Shown in pieces: positions 1 through 8,264 of a stretch of DNA of 64,000 nucleotides. Source of the DNA: Candidatus Formimonas warabiya (GTDB taxonomy: Bacteria > Bacillota > Dehalobacteriia > Dehalobacteriales > Dehalobacteriaceae); NCBI RefSeq assembly GCF_002777255.1, contig NZ_CP017634.1, positions 2,864,903 through 2,928,902 of the forward strand, written 5' to 3'. The first letter of the stretch is position 1. Every line of letters starts with the position of its first letter. The position numbers and the translations under genes were made by a program. The notes beneath the pieces were generated by a model. That model saw nothing but the letters and a program-made list of their open reading frames with translations, was not told the origin of the DNA and did not search any database.

Positions 1-240
1 TCCTATTCCTGTAATCACCAAAATCACAGCGATCACCAAAATCCAGATCCCTGTTCCCGTTGATGTGGAACAGGCGGCTTCCGTAACACAGCCGCATACG
101 CAGCTGTTGCTGCTGGCGGCATAATCATCACAGCAGGCGTCTTCCGAACCGGTTGATTCCGCCGCCTGAACGATAGCCAAATTATGATGTGCCGATACGT
201 TTAAGTCTTCCGTAGAAAAAAGAATCGTATTTGCTCCCAA
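1..240 (-). CDS. Small Cys-rich membrane protein (C-terminus beyond window)
   Basis: Eighty codons are visible from a TTG start at 240, with a GGAGGAG ribosome site 5 nt upstream (246-252); the 3' end runs off the left edge. Residues 1-35 are polar and lack a signal peptide. Residues 36-57 hold six cysteines in a CC...CxCxC...C pattern (36, 37, 47, 49, 51, 57). A Gly/Thr stretch and a hydrophobic helix start at about residue 64. A single C-terminal membrane segment behind a Cys cluster suggests a tail-anchored metal-binding or disulfide-rich protein. I do not recognise the family. Its promoter is a near copy of the one driving the SLH protein at 772-7428, which also has a seven-Cys head, so the two are probably co-regulated. 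Confidence 0.6.
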   Translation of the reverse strand, partial: MGANTILFSTEDLNVSAHHNLAIVQAAESTGSEDACCDDYAASSNSCVCGCVTEAACSTSTGTGIWILVIAVILVITGIG

Positions 241-271
241 TTTTTCTCCTCCATTTAATATTGCAGTAAGA

Positions 272-303
272 GCAGGGGAAACACCCCCTGCGGTTTCCCC
301 TGC
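272..303 (-). promoter_or_regulatory. Leader hairpin upstream of the Cys-rich gene
   Basis: Perfect 11-bp inverted repeat (272-282 with 293-303, arm GCAGGGGAAAC) in the roughly 265-nt leader of the gene at 1-240, ending about 20 nt before its ribosome site. There is no U-run, so it is not an obvious terminator. It could be a translational control or mRNA-stability element. A second small hairpin (TTGCC-AAC-GGCAA) lies further upstream in the same leader. Confidence 0.45.
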
Positions 304-491
304 CCTTCACCGGGCCAATCAACTTTTCTTTAATAACACGTTTTTACACACCGCTTTTATTTTCAAAAGCCCCATCCATACCTGCTTAAATCTTTACAAA
401 TTCAGTTCAAGTAAGGGGATCGTTGCCGCCTTGCCGTTGGCAATCCTTTTCCGCAAGTTCTGATACCATACTTATTCGTTATGTTCAAATC

Positions 492-543
492 AGAATAGCG
501 ATTTCTTATCTCAAATTATAGATTCAGAACCATGTTGTGTCAA
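492..543 (-). promoter_or_regulatory. Sigma-A promoter with operator, copy 1
   Basis: On the minus strand, a -35 TTGACA (538-543) and -10 TATAAT (515-520) are separated by exactly 17 nt: a consensus housekeeping promoter. An imperfect palindrome at 492-511 (AGAATAGCGATTTCTTATCT) sits just downstream of the -10, where a repressor would block initiation. The block is nearly identical to the one at 7512-7561, including the spacer, so two genes about 7 kb apart share one control module. The GATAA...TTATC arms resemble Fur-type boxes but do not match the classical 19-bp consensus. Confidence 0.75.
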
Positions 544-656
544 TGCTGGAAAGGACACAAAAAAGAGCAAAACATCATAGTAAAAACATCACAAATCCAA
601 TTAAAAATGACGTAACAGTACATTTCATAAGAAATAATTTTTTTATTTCACTAAAA

Positions 657-694
657 ATAAAGCTCTATCAAGCAATTCCTTGACAGAGCTTTAT
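657..694 (-). terminator. Terminator of the FN3/SLH gene
   Basis: Stem AAAGCTCTATCAAG (659-672) pairs with CTTGACAGAGCTTT (679-692) with one mismatch and a 6-nt loop, followed on the minus strand by a T-rich run. It lies about 80 nt past the stop at 772. A related hairpin occurs at 9367-9405. Confidence 0.8.
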
Positions 695-771
695 GAAATG
701 GTCCCTTCCGAAAGTGGTATTAAACCGCCCGGGCAGCCCAGCGGTATAGGCCTGCGCAGTTCAGAACCTTC

Positions 772-3700
772 TTACTTCTCCATGATCTGCATTAAAGTCG
801 CCAGCATCTTTGCTGCCTCCGCCCGGGTCGCCTTGTCCTGAGGAGCAAATTGGTTGTTGGCCTTTCCGTTGATGATCCCTGCTTTTTGCATCATGGCTAC
901 GGCATCAGCCGCATAATCAGCAATCCGGCCGTTGTCCGCAAAGACAACGGATTCATTGACTGCGGGCAGAGTAGCACCTTTGACATCCTTTACGAAGCGG
1001 GCGATCATGGCCGCCATTTCCTGACGGTTGATAGGGGCGTTGGGATTAAATTTACCGTCTGTTCCCTGGGACACACCTGCCTCACCCGCCCAGGCCACAT
1101 AAGGCGCGAACCAGGCATTGGCCGCCACGTCACTGAAGAATGTGGTGCCATATTCTGTCGGATCAACGCCTGCTATACCCGCTAAAATCTTCACGAATTC
1201 AGCCCGTGTGATGGGATCGTTGGGGGCAAAGGCGGTTGCCGTCTTGCCGTTGATGATCCCTTTTGCCACCAGGTAATTAATGGAACCCGCCGCCCAGTGT
1301 CCTGCAGGTACATCCTTAAACCCTGCCCCAGGCTCTTCCACAGACTCTTTGTATCCGATGGCGTACCGGGACAGGTGATTGGTGGTGAAGACCACTGCTT
1401 TTGCCCCGGCATCGTAATAGGCGCCGCTCATTTCCTGTATCTGGCCGCTGGTGTCGATATAGTATACGACGATCTGTTCTGCATTTTCTCCCGCCCCCAA
1501 GGTATAGGGTATGGTAATCTGCACTTTGCCCTGGCCCAGATCGGTGACGGCTTTGCCCCCGGCAGTGATATCAATGTCAAAGACAGGGCGGTTGCCAATT
1601 TTCTCCTGCACCTCGGCAGAAAGAGTCTCGTTATCGACTTTGTTAACGGAAACAGTCAAGTCTTTGTCCACACCAATCGCCTTTACGGCATTGGCATCTA
1701 AAACCAGGTCCACATCACCGCTGACTTTTACTGAAGAAGCTGTTTTTAGGGAAGCCGCACTTATGGTGGCGCTGCCATTTTGATCGGAGGAAACTGTTAC
1801 GCTACTTTTGGCGGGGGTACTGGAGCCGCCGCCGCCACCTGAGCTGTGGGAAGCCGCCTTCGGTGTGGCGCCGGCCTCATTTGATTTTTCACTTTCGCCG
1901 GCCGTGTTTACGGCCGTGACCGCAAAGTAGTAGGTGGTCCCGTTAGTCAGATTTGTTGCCGTATAGCTTGTACCGGTTATCCCGGTGCCCAGCGGCGTGG
2001 TATCATACTCTCCTGCACTGGTTCCCTTATACACGTTGTAACTGGCCGCTCCTTCTGCTGCGCTCCAGGACAGGGTAGCTTGCCCGTCTCCCGCTGTCGC
2101 ACTTAAGCTCGCCGGCGCCGCCGGTGCGGAGCTGCTCTCTTGCAGGGAGTCAAGGGCTGTCTGTAAAGCATCCGTTTCTCCGTCGATCTCCGATTGCAGG
2201 TAGTAGATGCTGTTGGCCATGGATCCGGCGATGCAGAGTTCGTTTTGCAAAGCCTGATAGGTTTCCGCCGTGTATCCGGTCCCGTCGATGGAAGACGCTT
2301 CGTCGATCAAAGCATTTAACAGGCTCTTGTCCGTCCGGGTGTCCCGGTCCTGGGGATAAGCGTAAATCCGTAAATCCAGCACATCCCCTTCTCCAACATT
2401 TTTTTCGCTAATGGTTACCGTGTCTCCGTTATAGGTGATGGGATAATCCGCATCCTCAGAATTAGGATTAAAAGCCGTATTAAACCAGCCCGGAATCATT
2501 CTGGCGAAGCCTGCCGCATCTAAGGTCAGATATGAATGGTAGTGGGTCGTCAGGTTTGCTCCGTAATCATCCAGTTCCCCTACCGGCACCCCGTTTTTCA
2601 GGAACAGCATGTGGATCATGGCCCGCGTCGTCGATGCCGGCGCAATTACCTTTTTGGTCACTGCGGCCGGAGTGTTGGTTGCCGAATTGCCTGCGCTTTG
2701 CGCTACGGTCTGCAGCTTCACACCGTTAGGAACGTAAAGGGCGATATTGCTCCACGCAACGGGCGTTGTTCCGTCTGCGCCGGTGATCTGGGTGATGGTA
2801 TTTTGGGGTTTGACCGTCAAATACCCGGCGTAGGGCGCGAAGCCGACGTGAAGGGTAAATTGCAGCGATTTGCCCTCCCCTCCCAGGGCCAACTGAGCAT
2901 ATACGGGATAACTTGTTTCGCTGTTACCGTTGGAGTAGGTCGGTGTGGCAGTGATCTCAATAGGGGTATTACCCGGAAGGTCATTGAGCTTGATGCTTAA
3001 TTCGTTCAGGGCCCCTTGGGCATCTTTAATGGTGATTTCTTTATCAAAATTTACAGTAAGGTTGATCCACTGGTCGTCCGTGCCATTTTTTATGGGCACA
3101 GTGTCACTGTTGGTATGGTTGGTGGATACCGTATAGCCGGTCATGCGGGCAATTTCTTCTTCGTTCTGCTTCTGGCAGGTAGCGCTGGCTTCCTCTGATT
3201 TTTCACTCGCCCCCATGCTGTTCACGGCTGTCACCGCAAAGTAGTAGGTTTGACCGTTGTCCAGGCCGGTGGCCGTATATCTTGTACCGCTTATCTCTTC
3301 AGCCAGCGGCGTGCTATCGTATGCCCCGGAAACAGTCCCCATATATACGCTGTAGCTTACGGATCCTTCTGACGGGTTCCAGGTCAGGTCGACTTGCCTG
3401 TCTCCCCCAATTGCACTCAGATTGGTCGGCACCGCGGGTACTGCGACCGCTGCCTCAGGTGTCCCGCTGGCTTCCTCTGATTTTTCACTTTCTCCCGCTG
3501 TGTTCACAGCTGTCACCGCAAAGTAATAGGTAGTTCCGTTGGTTAAATCCGTCGCCGTATAGCTTGTATCGCTTATCTCTTTAGCCAGCGGCGCGCTATC
3601 GTATTCCTCTGAAGCGGTTCCCATATATACATTGTAGCTGTCGGCCCCGTCTACCTCACTCCAGGTCAAGGTGACTTGCCCTTCTTCCGCTTTCGCACTT

Positions 3701-6700
3701 AAGCTCGCCGGCGCCTCCGGTTCTGTCACCGTTATGTTCGGTGTCGCGCTGATCGTGGCCGCTTCACTCTCTCCGGCCGTGTTCACCGCCGTTACCTCAA
3801 AGTCATACTCCTGACCGTTGCCCAGGCCGGTGACCGTATAGCTGGTTCCGGTTATGCCCGTTTGGGACTCATGAACATTCATATCGTTATTGGCCCAAGA
3901 AACGGTATAGCTGGCCGCTCCTGCTACTGCGTCCCAGGTCAGCGTAACCTGACCGTTGCCCGGTTCCGCTCTCAGGTCTGCCGGGGCCGCAAGTACGGTT
4001 ACTCTCGGCTGAACCTCTACTTCATTGCTATATTCGCTCGTCCCAGCCGAATTCTTGGCGAATACTGAAATATAATAGGTGTTTCCGTTAGTAAGACCTG
4101 TATACGTATATGTAACTTTTCCTGTAGCCGTATCGGTATACTCACTGGCCGATATTTCCTTCAATCCTTCGTTCATAGAAATATCCCACCAATAGATACT
4201 GTAGCTTATCGCTCCTGCCACCGCATCCCAGGTCAGCGTAACCTGCTGGTCTCCTTCAACCGCCGTCAGGTTCGCCGGTTTGGCCGGTACGGTTACTCTC
4301 GGCTGAACTTCTACCTCATTGCTATATTCGCTTGTCCCAGCCGAATTCTTGGCGAATACTGAAATATAATAGGTGTTTCCGTTAGTAAGACCTGTATACG
4401 TATATGTAACTTTTCCTGTAGCCGTATCGGTATACTCACTGGCCAATATTTCCTTCAATCCTTCGTTCATGGAAATATCCCACCAATAGATACTGTAGCT
4501 TGTCGCTCCTGCCACCGCATCCCAGGTCAGCGTAACCTGCTGGTCTCCTTCAACCGCCGTCAGGTTCGCCGGTTTGGCCGGTACGGTTATTGCACCTACC
4601 GGTGTTGCACTTGCCGTTATCGGCTCGCTTTCCACCCCGTCGTTTACTGCTTTGACCATAAAGGAATATGCTGTTCCATTAGTCAGGTTTGTGACGGTAT
4701 AAGTGGTATCTGTTACCCCTGGTGCTATTGGCGCGTAATCACTTTCCGTGGAAGCTTTGCTATAGACATTGTAGCTTGCCGCTCCTGCTTTCTCACCCCA
4801 GTTCAGGGTGACCTGGCCATCTCCAGCTGTGGCTGTCAGCTGCCATGGGGCCGAGTCCAGAGCGTATTTCATCACGGTCATTTTCCCCGAATTTCCGCCG
4901 TCGCTATAGGAAATATAGATGCCGTCGTCATTGACAACCATTCGTGTGTAGCCAGCCGTGCCAGCAGAAAAGGTGGCGTCTCCCACGGTCTCCCAGCCTG
5001 TTCCGTTAAACTTCATTACCCGTGCTTCCCGGTTGCATTGATCATCACAGAATGCAATATAAGGCGTACCGTCATACAGATAAAGCGAGGCGCTGGACAT
5101 TTCTCCAATAGAAAAGCCGGGAGTACCCACGATTCCCCAACCGGAAGGATTTGTTTCTGATACCCCGGTGTATTGCATGACGGTTGCCTGCGAGGATTTT
5201 GCCGTATTATTGGCGGTATTCAAATCAAAATAGCCTTTACCGTCGGAAAATGCTATATACGGTGTCCCATTGCCGTCTATGGCAAGAGAAGGACTATCCA
5301 CTCCTGCCGGTGAGAAACCGGCGCTGCCCACCGTTTCCCAATCCGTGCCGTTGTATTTTCTGACCGTCGCTTTATTGCTTACACTGCCGTCCTGATACGC
5401 TACATAAGGTGTATTGTTATAGAATTTTAAAGAAATTTGGCTTCCCGAGCCTGCTGAAACAGGAACACCGCTGAGTATTCCCCAAAGCCCGTTTTCCCCG
5501 TTCAGCTTGTATACTTCCACTTTCCCGCCGTTGTTTCCATTCCGGCAGGCCACATAGGGAATACCTCCGGACACATAAAGGTCCGGATAAGTAATGTTGT
5601 TTTCGACAATTACGCCGTTGCCGACCAGTTCCCAGCCAGTAGGGTTCGCCTCGCTGGTTCCGGTGTATCTAAACGCTTTCAGTTTTTGTTTGCCAGCATC
5701 ATTATCATAATAGATGTAGGCCACATAAGGTATTGCCTGATCCACGAATAACGATACAGCGCTGCCGCCACTTTCAGAAAACTCCGGGGTACCTACAGGT
5801 TCCCAACCTGAAGGATTCATTTCACTTACCCCGCTATATTTCATAACCGTCACTTTCCGGCTGGAATTGCTAATGTAAGCAACATAAGGCGTGCCGTTAT
5901 CCATATAAAACGAAGGCTGATTTAGCGCTTTATCCATAGAAAATCCGGGGCTGCCCAGGGTTGCCCAGCCGGTGGCGTCATAACAGACCGCCGATACTGC
6001 TGTGGACATTCTGCTCTCCAGGCCTGTGAAAGGATCAACCGCCGTAACCTGGAAATAATAAGTGCCGGGAGTTAACCTGGAGGTCGTATAGTATGAATAT
6101 CCTGTAGGCGTCTCAGTTAGTTTTGAATAAGTTGAACCTGTTCCCATATACACGTTGTAGTTAGGATAGAGACCTCCTGACGAATCGAACCACCAGTTCA
6201 GATAAATACGACTTCCCATGGACACCGCGACAATCCTTGCCGGAGGGTCGGGAGGCGCATTTTCCGGCGTGGCGCTGACCTCGTTGGAATAGTTTGTGCT
6301 GTCACCGGACTCGTTGGTGGATTTAACCACAAAATAGTAGGTGGTCCCGGTAGTCAGTCCCGTAACTTCATAGGTGGTTTTGGTTATCCCGGCTGCAACC
6401 GGGGTTGAATCATACGTACCCGCGACTGTGCCCTTATAGATCTTGTAGCTTGTCGTGTCGTCGGATGCGGTCCAGCTCAGTTTAACCGAATTGGCTTCCA
6501 CAGTGGTACTTAAATTTTGCGGCGCCAAAGGAAGGTGCACTGCAGGTGTCCCACTCGCTTCAACCGACTTGGCGCTTTCCCCCCTGGCGTTCACGGCCGT
6601 GACCGCAAAATAATAGGTGGTCCCGTTGGTCAGGCCTTCCGCTTTATAAGAATTAGTTACCACTCCTGTTTTTATCCGGGTATACTCAGCATCCGTCTCG

Positions 6701-7428
6701 GACCTCAGATAAATGTTGTAGCTTGTGGCCCGCTCCGCTCCCCCCCAGGTCAGAATAACATTGGTATCACCCCGGGCCGTGCTCAGGCCGGCAGGCACAT
6801 CCGGCAGTGCGGCATCAGCTGCCACCGTGGTTATCGTTAATGTTTTAACCTGGGTATAACGGTATTTATAATAAGACTGATCTTCACCCTTTGTGCCAGC
6901 ATGAGACGGATGATACAACACCCCCTGTATGCCGATGGTGGTCGTCCCCTGCGTTAGGCCGGTAATCTCCAGTTTTCCTCCGTCAATTTCAGTGGAAACT
7001 ACCCCGTCCACATAGCTGTCCGGCCGCACCACCTGCACAGTCGGAGTTAAGACATGCCCAGTTGTTCCGCTGCATACGCAATACCCGAATTCGCTCGGGC
7101 AGGCCGAATAGCAGCCACCACCATTATCAAATCCTCCCAGGCAGCCAACGCAGCACATCCCCACGTCAACCTGGGCCGGGTTTACCCCCACATCCAGGTT
7201 GATCGTTCCGCCAATCGGGACCTGCAGGATTTGTGCGTTGTCCTCGATTGTCACCGCCAGCATATCCTCTGGAACATAAACGCCGTTGCCGGTATCGACT
7301 ACTTTCTCCGGATCAAAATAGTCCCATTCAATCCCCAAAGCCGGTGACACGATGGAAAACACCATCAGCAGGACACAAAAAAGCGCCAGTTCCCATCTCC
7401 ATCTTTTCAACCCAATCATTCCCTTCAT
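772..7428 (-). CDS. FN3/beta-propeller/SLH surface protein with HxH module
   Basis: A 2218-aa secreted protein anchored to the cell wall by three C-terminal SLH domains (about 2040-2218). Domains in order: signal peptide (1-32); Cys-rich head with seven cysteines at 92-119; three fibronectin type III repeats (about 200-480); a region of six or seven repeats of the type GTPYVAY/GTPYIAF that looks like a beta-propeller (about 489-856); six more FN3 repeats (about 860-1420), two nearly identical; an unrecognised beta-rich module (about 1428-1690) with the motif HYHSY (His1629, His1631); another FN3; and a Ser/Gly linker. The module recurs in the proteins at 8265 and 10610, placing this protein in their pathway as the probable surface binding component. 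Transcription is from the consensus promoter at 7533-7561. Domain calls are confident; ligand and function are inference. Confidence 0.9.
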   Translation of the reverse strand: MKGMIGLKRWRWELALFCVLLMVFSIVSPALGIEWDYFDPEKVVDTGNGVYVPEDMLAVTIEDNAQILQVPIGGTINLDVGVNPAQVDVGMCCVGCLGGFDNGGGCYSACPSEFGYCVCSGTTGHVLTPTVQVVRPDSYVDGVVSTEIDGGKLEITGLTQGTTTIGIQGVLYHPSHAGTKGEDQSYYKYRYTQVKTLTITTVAADAALPDVPAGLSTARGDTNVILTWGGAERATSYNIYLRSETDAEYTRIKTGVVTNSYKAEGLTNGTTYYFAVTAVNARGESAKSVEASGTPAVHLPLAPQNLSTTVEANSVKLSWTASDDTTSYKIYKGTVAGTYDSTPVAAGITKTTYEVTGLTTGTTYYFVVKSTNESGDSTNYSNEVSATPENAPPDPPARIVAVSMGSRIYLNWWFDSSGGLYPNYNVYMGTGSTYSKLTETPTGYSYYTTSRLTPGTYYFQVTAVDPFTGLESRMSTAVSAVCYDATGWATLGSPGFSMDKALNQPSFYMDNGTPYVAYISNSSRKVTVMKYSGVSEMNPSGWEPVGTPEFSESGGSAVSLFVDQAIPYVAYIYYDNDAGKQKLKAFRYTGTSEANPTGWELVGNGVIVENNITYPDLYVSGGIPYVACRNGNNGGKVEVYKLNGENGLWGILSGVPVSAGSGSQISLKFYNNTPYVAYQDGSVSNKATVRKYNGTDWETVGSAGFSPAGVDSPSLAIDGNGTPYIAFSDGKGYFDLNTANNTAKSSQATVMQYTGVSETNPSGWGIVGTPGFSIGEMSSASLYLYDGTPYIAFCDDQCNREARVMKFNGTGWETVGDATFSAGTAGYTRMVVNDDGIYISYSDGGNSGKMTVMKYALDSAPWQLTATAGDGQVTLNWGEKAGAASYNVYSKASTESDYAPIAPGVTDTTYTVTNLTNGTAYSFMVKAVNDGVESEPITASATPVGAITVPAKPANLTAVEGDQQVTLTWDAVAGATSYSIYWWDISMNEGLKEILASEYTDTATGKVTYTYTGLTNGNTYYISVFAKNSAGTSEYSNEVEVQPRVTVPAKPANLTAVEGDQQVTLTWDAVAGAISYSIYWWDISMNEGLKEISASEYTDTATGKVTYTYTGLTNGNTYYISVFAKNSAGTSEYSNEVEVQPRVTVLAAPADLRAEPGNGQVTLTWDAVAGAASYTVSWANNDMNVHESQTGITGTSYTVTGLGNGQEYDFEVTAVNTAGESEAATISATPNITVTEPEAPASLSAKAEEGQVTLTWSEVDGADSYNVYMGTASEEYDSAPLAKEISDTSYTATDLTNGTTYYFAVTAVNTAGESEKSEEASGTPEAAVAVPAVPTNLSAIGGDRQVDLTWNPSEGSVSYSVYMGTVSGAYDSTPLAEEISGTRYTATGLDNGQTYYFAVTAVNSMGASEKSEEASATCQKQNEEEIARMTGYTVSTNHTNSDTVPIKNGTDDQWINLTVNFDKEITIKDAQGALNELSIKLNDLPGNTPIEITATPTYSNGNSETSYPVYAQLALGGEGKSLQFTLHVGFAPYAGYLTVKPQNTITQITGADGTTPVAWSNIALYVPNGVKLQTVAQSAGNSATNTPAAVTKKVIAPASTTRAMIHMLFLKNGVPVGELDDYGANLTTHYHSYLTLDAAGFARMIPGWFNTAFNPNSEDADYPITYNGDTVTISEKNVGEGDVLDLRIYAYPQDRDTRTDKSLLNALIDEASSIDGTGYTAETYQALQNELCIAGSMANSIYYLQSEIDGETDALQTALDSLQESSSAPAAPASLSATAGDGQATLSWSAAEGAASYNVYKGTSAGEYDTTPLGTGITGTSYTATNLTNGTTYYFAVTAVNTAGESEKSNEAGATPKAASHSSGGGGGSSTPAKSSVTVSSDQNGSATISAASLKTASSVKVSGDVDLVLDANAVKAIGVDKDLTVSVNKVDNETLSAEVQEKIGNRPVFDIDITAGGKAVTDLGQGKVQITIPYTLGAGENAEQIVVYYIDTSGQIQEMSGAYYDAGAKAVVFTTNHLSRYAIGYKESVEEPGAGFKDVPAGHWAAGSINYLVAKGIINGKTATAFAPNDPITRAEFVKILAGIAGVDPTEYGTTFFSDVAANAWFAPYVAWAGEAGVSQGTDGKFNPNAPINRQEMAAMIARFVKDVKGATLPAVNESVVFADNGRIADYAADAVAMMQKAGIINGKANNQFAPQDKATRAEAAKMLATLMQIMEK
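4001..4588 (-). repeat. Tandem 294-bp duplication of an FN3 repeat
   Basis: Two adjacent copies (about 4001-4294 and 4295-4588) are nearly identical in nucleotides, differing at scattered positions such as Ile/Thr and Leu/Ser codons. The period is exactly 98 codons, one FN3 unit. This marks a recent in-frame duplication within the gene. Confidence 0.8.
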
Positions 7429-7511
7429 ATCATAAATTCAAAAGAAGCAAGATGCAGCATACAACCACAGCATAAAATCTACTACAGAACCTAATCGTTA
7501 TGCTAAAAACA

Positions 7512-7561
7512 AGATAACGATTCTTATCTCAAATTATAGATACAGAACCATGTTGTGTCAA
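7512..7561 (-). promoter_or_regulatory. Sigma-A promoter with operator, copy 2 (SLH gene)
   Basis: TTGACA (7556-7561), 17-nt spacer and TATAAT (7533-7538) on the minus strand, about 105 nt upstream of the SLH gene start. A palindrome AGATAACGATTCTTATCT (7512-7529; outer 6-bp arms perfect) follows the -10 directly. The -35, spacer, -10 and half of the operator are shared with 492-543. Confidence 0.8.
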
Positions 7562-7818
7562 CACAGGAAATAAAACGAAAGGAATCAAAACTGTATATAA
7601 AAACATCATCTTTACAAATAAAAGATAACGTAAATGTATATTTTGTGACAATATATTTTTAACGTGTCTTCTAGTCAAAAATAATTATTTCTGGTTTTTT
7701 AGGTAATCTCTTTTTTTACCGAATCAAAAAAATGTTTTATTTTAGTATATTTTTACTAAATAACCATTTATTTGTCATATATTACCTATATCTGTAATAT
7801 TTTGTTGTTTTTTTTAAA

Positions 7819-7847
7819 TTGACTTTTCAAAAAGGAGAAGGTATGCT
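7819..7847 (+). promoter_or_regulatory. Promoter of the long leader of the 8265 gene
   Basis: TTGACT (7819-7824), 17-nt spacer, TATGCT (7842-7847). Expected start is near 7854, giving a 5' leader of about 410 nt before the ATG at 8265. It lies in very AT-rich DNA (7620-7860) divergent from the SLH promoter. Confidence 0.6.
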
Positions 7848-7916
7848 AAGGAAAAATTGTAATTTATTGTACCTTCTTGAAAAATAATGAAACAATAAAC
7901 AGAAAATTGAAGAAAA

Positions 7917-8099
7917 ACTCCGATCCTTGGATGCCTACGGAGAACCCCTCTATGGTGTCAAGGGCGGGACATGAATTGTCCAAAGGGTAGCGGAAGAAAT
8001 TTAGCTGCCTTCCGATTTGAAAAGGAGTATCCAAACTATTTAGATTTTTGTGTTTCTACCTGGAATCTCCTTTTCGGGTAGAAATTTTATTTTTCTTTG
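7917..8099 (+). ncRNA. Candidate riboswitch with terminator/antiterminator
   Basis: The leader folds by eye into a closing stem P1 (ACTCC 7917-7921 with GGAGT 8024-8028) enclosing at least two hairpins: GGACA/TGTCC (7967-7981) and GGTAGC/GCTGCC (7986-8009). Downstream is an intrinsic terminator: TTTCTACC (8053-8060) with GGTAGAAA (8077-8084), then TTTTATTTTT. The right arm of P1, AAAAGGAG (8020-8027), is also perfectly complementary to CTCCTTTT (8067-8074) in the terminator loop. P1 and an antiterminator are therefore mutually exclusive, the classical logic of a transcription-attenuating riboswitch in which ligand binding would switch the gene off. The class is not certain; the neighbouring molybdate-like regulator makes a Moco/Tuco-type element a reasonable guess. 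Switch architecture is seen; ligand is inference. Confidence 0.6.
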
Positions 8100-8117
8100 T
8101 TTCTTCGCCTGCTCTAA

Positions 8118-8210
8118 AAATATCGTTAAGGCAGGAGAGGATAAAAAATCCGGCTAATTCGGAAAGGGGGCGATTCCCGTGATTTCTTAAATAAGGGATG
8201 AAGGTTTTTT
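8118..8210 (+). other. Second structured stretch of the same leader
   Basis: Between the candidate riboswitch terminator and the ribosome site the leader contains further short stems: CCTGC/GCAGG (about 8109-8136), GGAT-AAAAA-ATCC, CCG...CGG and a G-run followed by CCC, ending before a T-rich stretch at about 8210. The GC-rich patches stand out from AT-rich surroundings. I cannot assign a family; it may be a second regulatory RNA or a translational control segment. Confidence 0.3.
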
Positions 8211-8264
8211 GTTTTCTTTTCAAATCACATAACAAAATTAAGAAATTTAAAGGAGGCACAACCG

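Noticed and set aside
492..511. Classical Fur box
   Set aside because: The GATAA...TTATC arms are suggestive, but spacing and inner bases do not match the 19-bp or 7-1-7 Fur consensus, so the regulator was left open.
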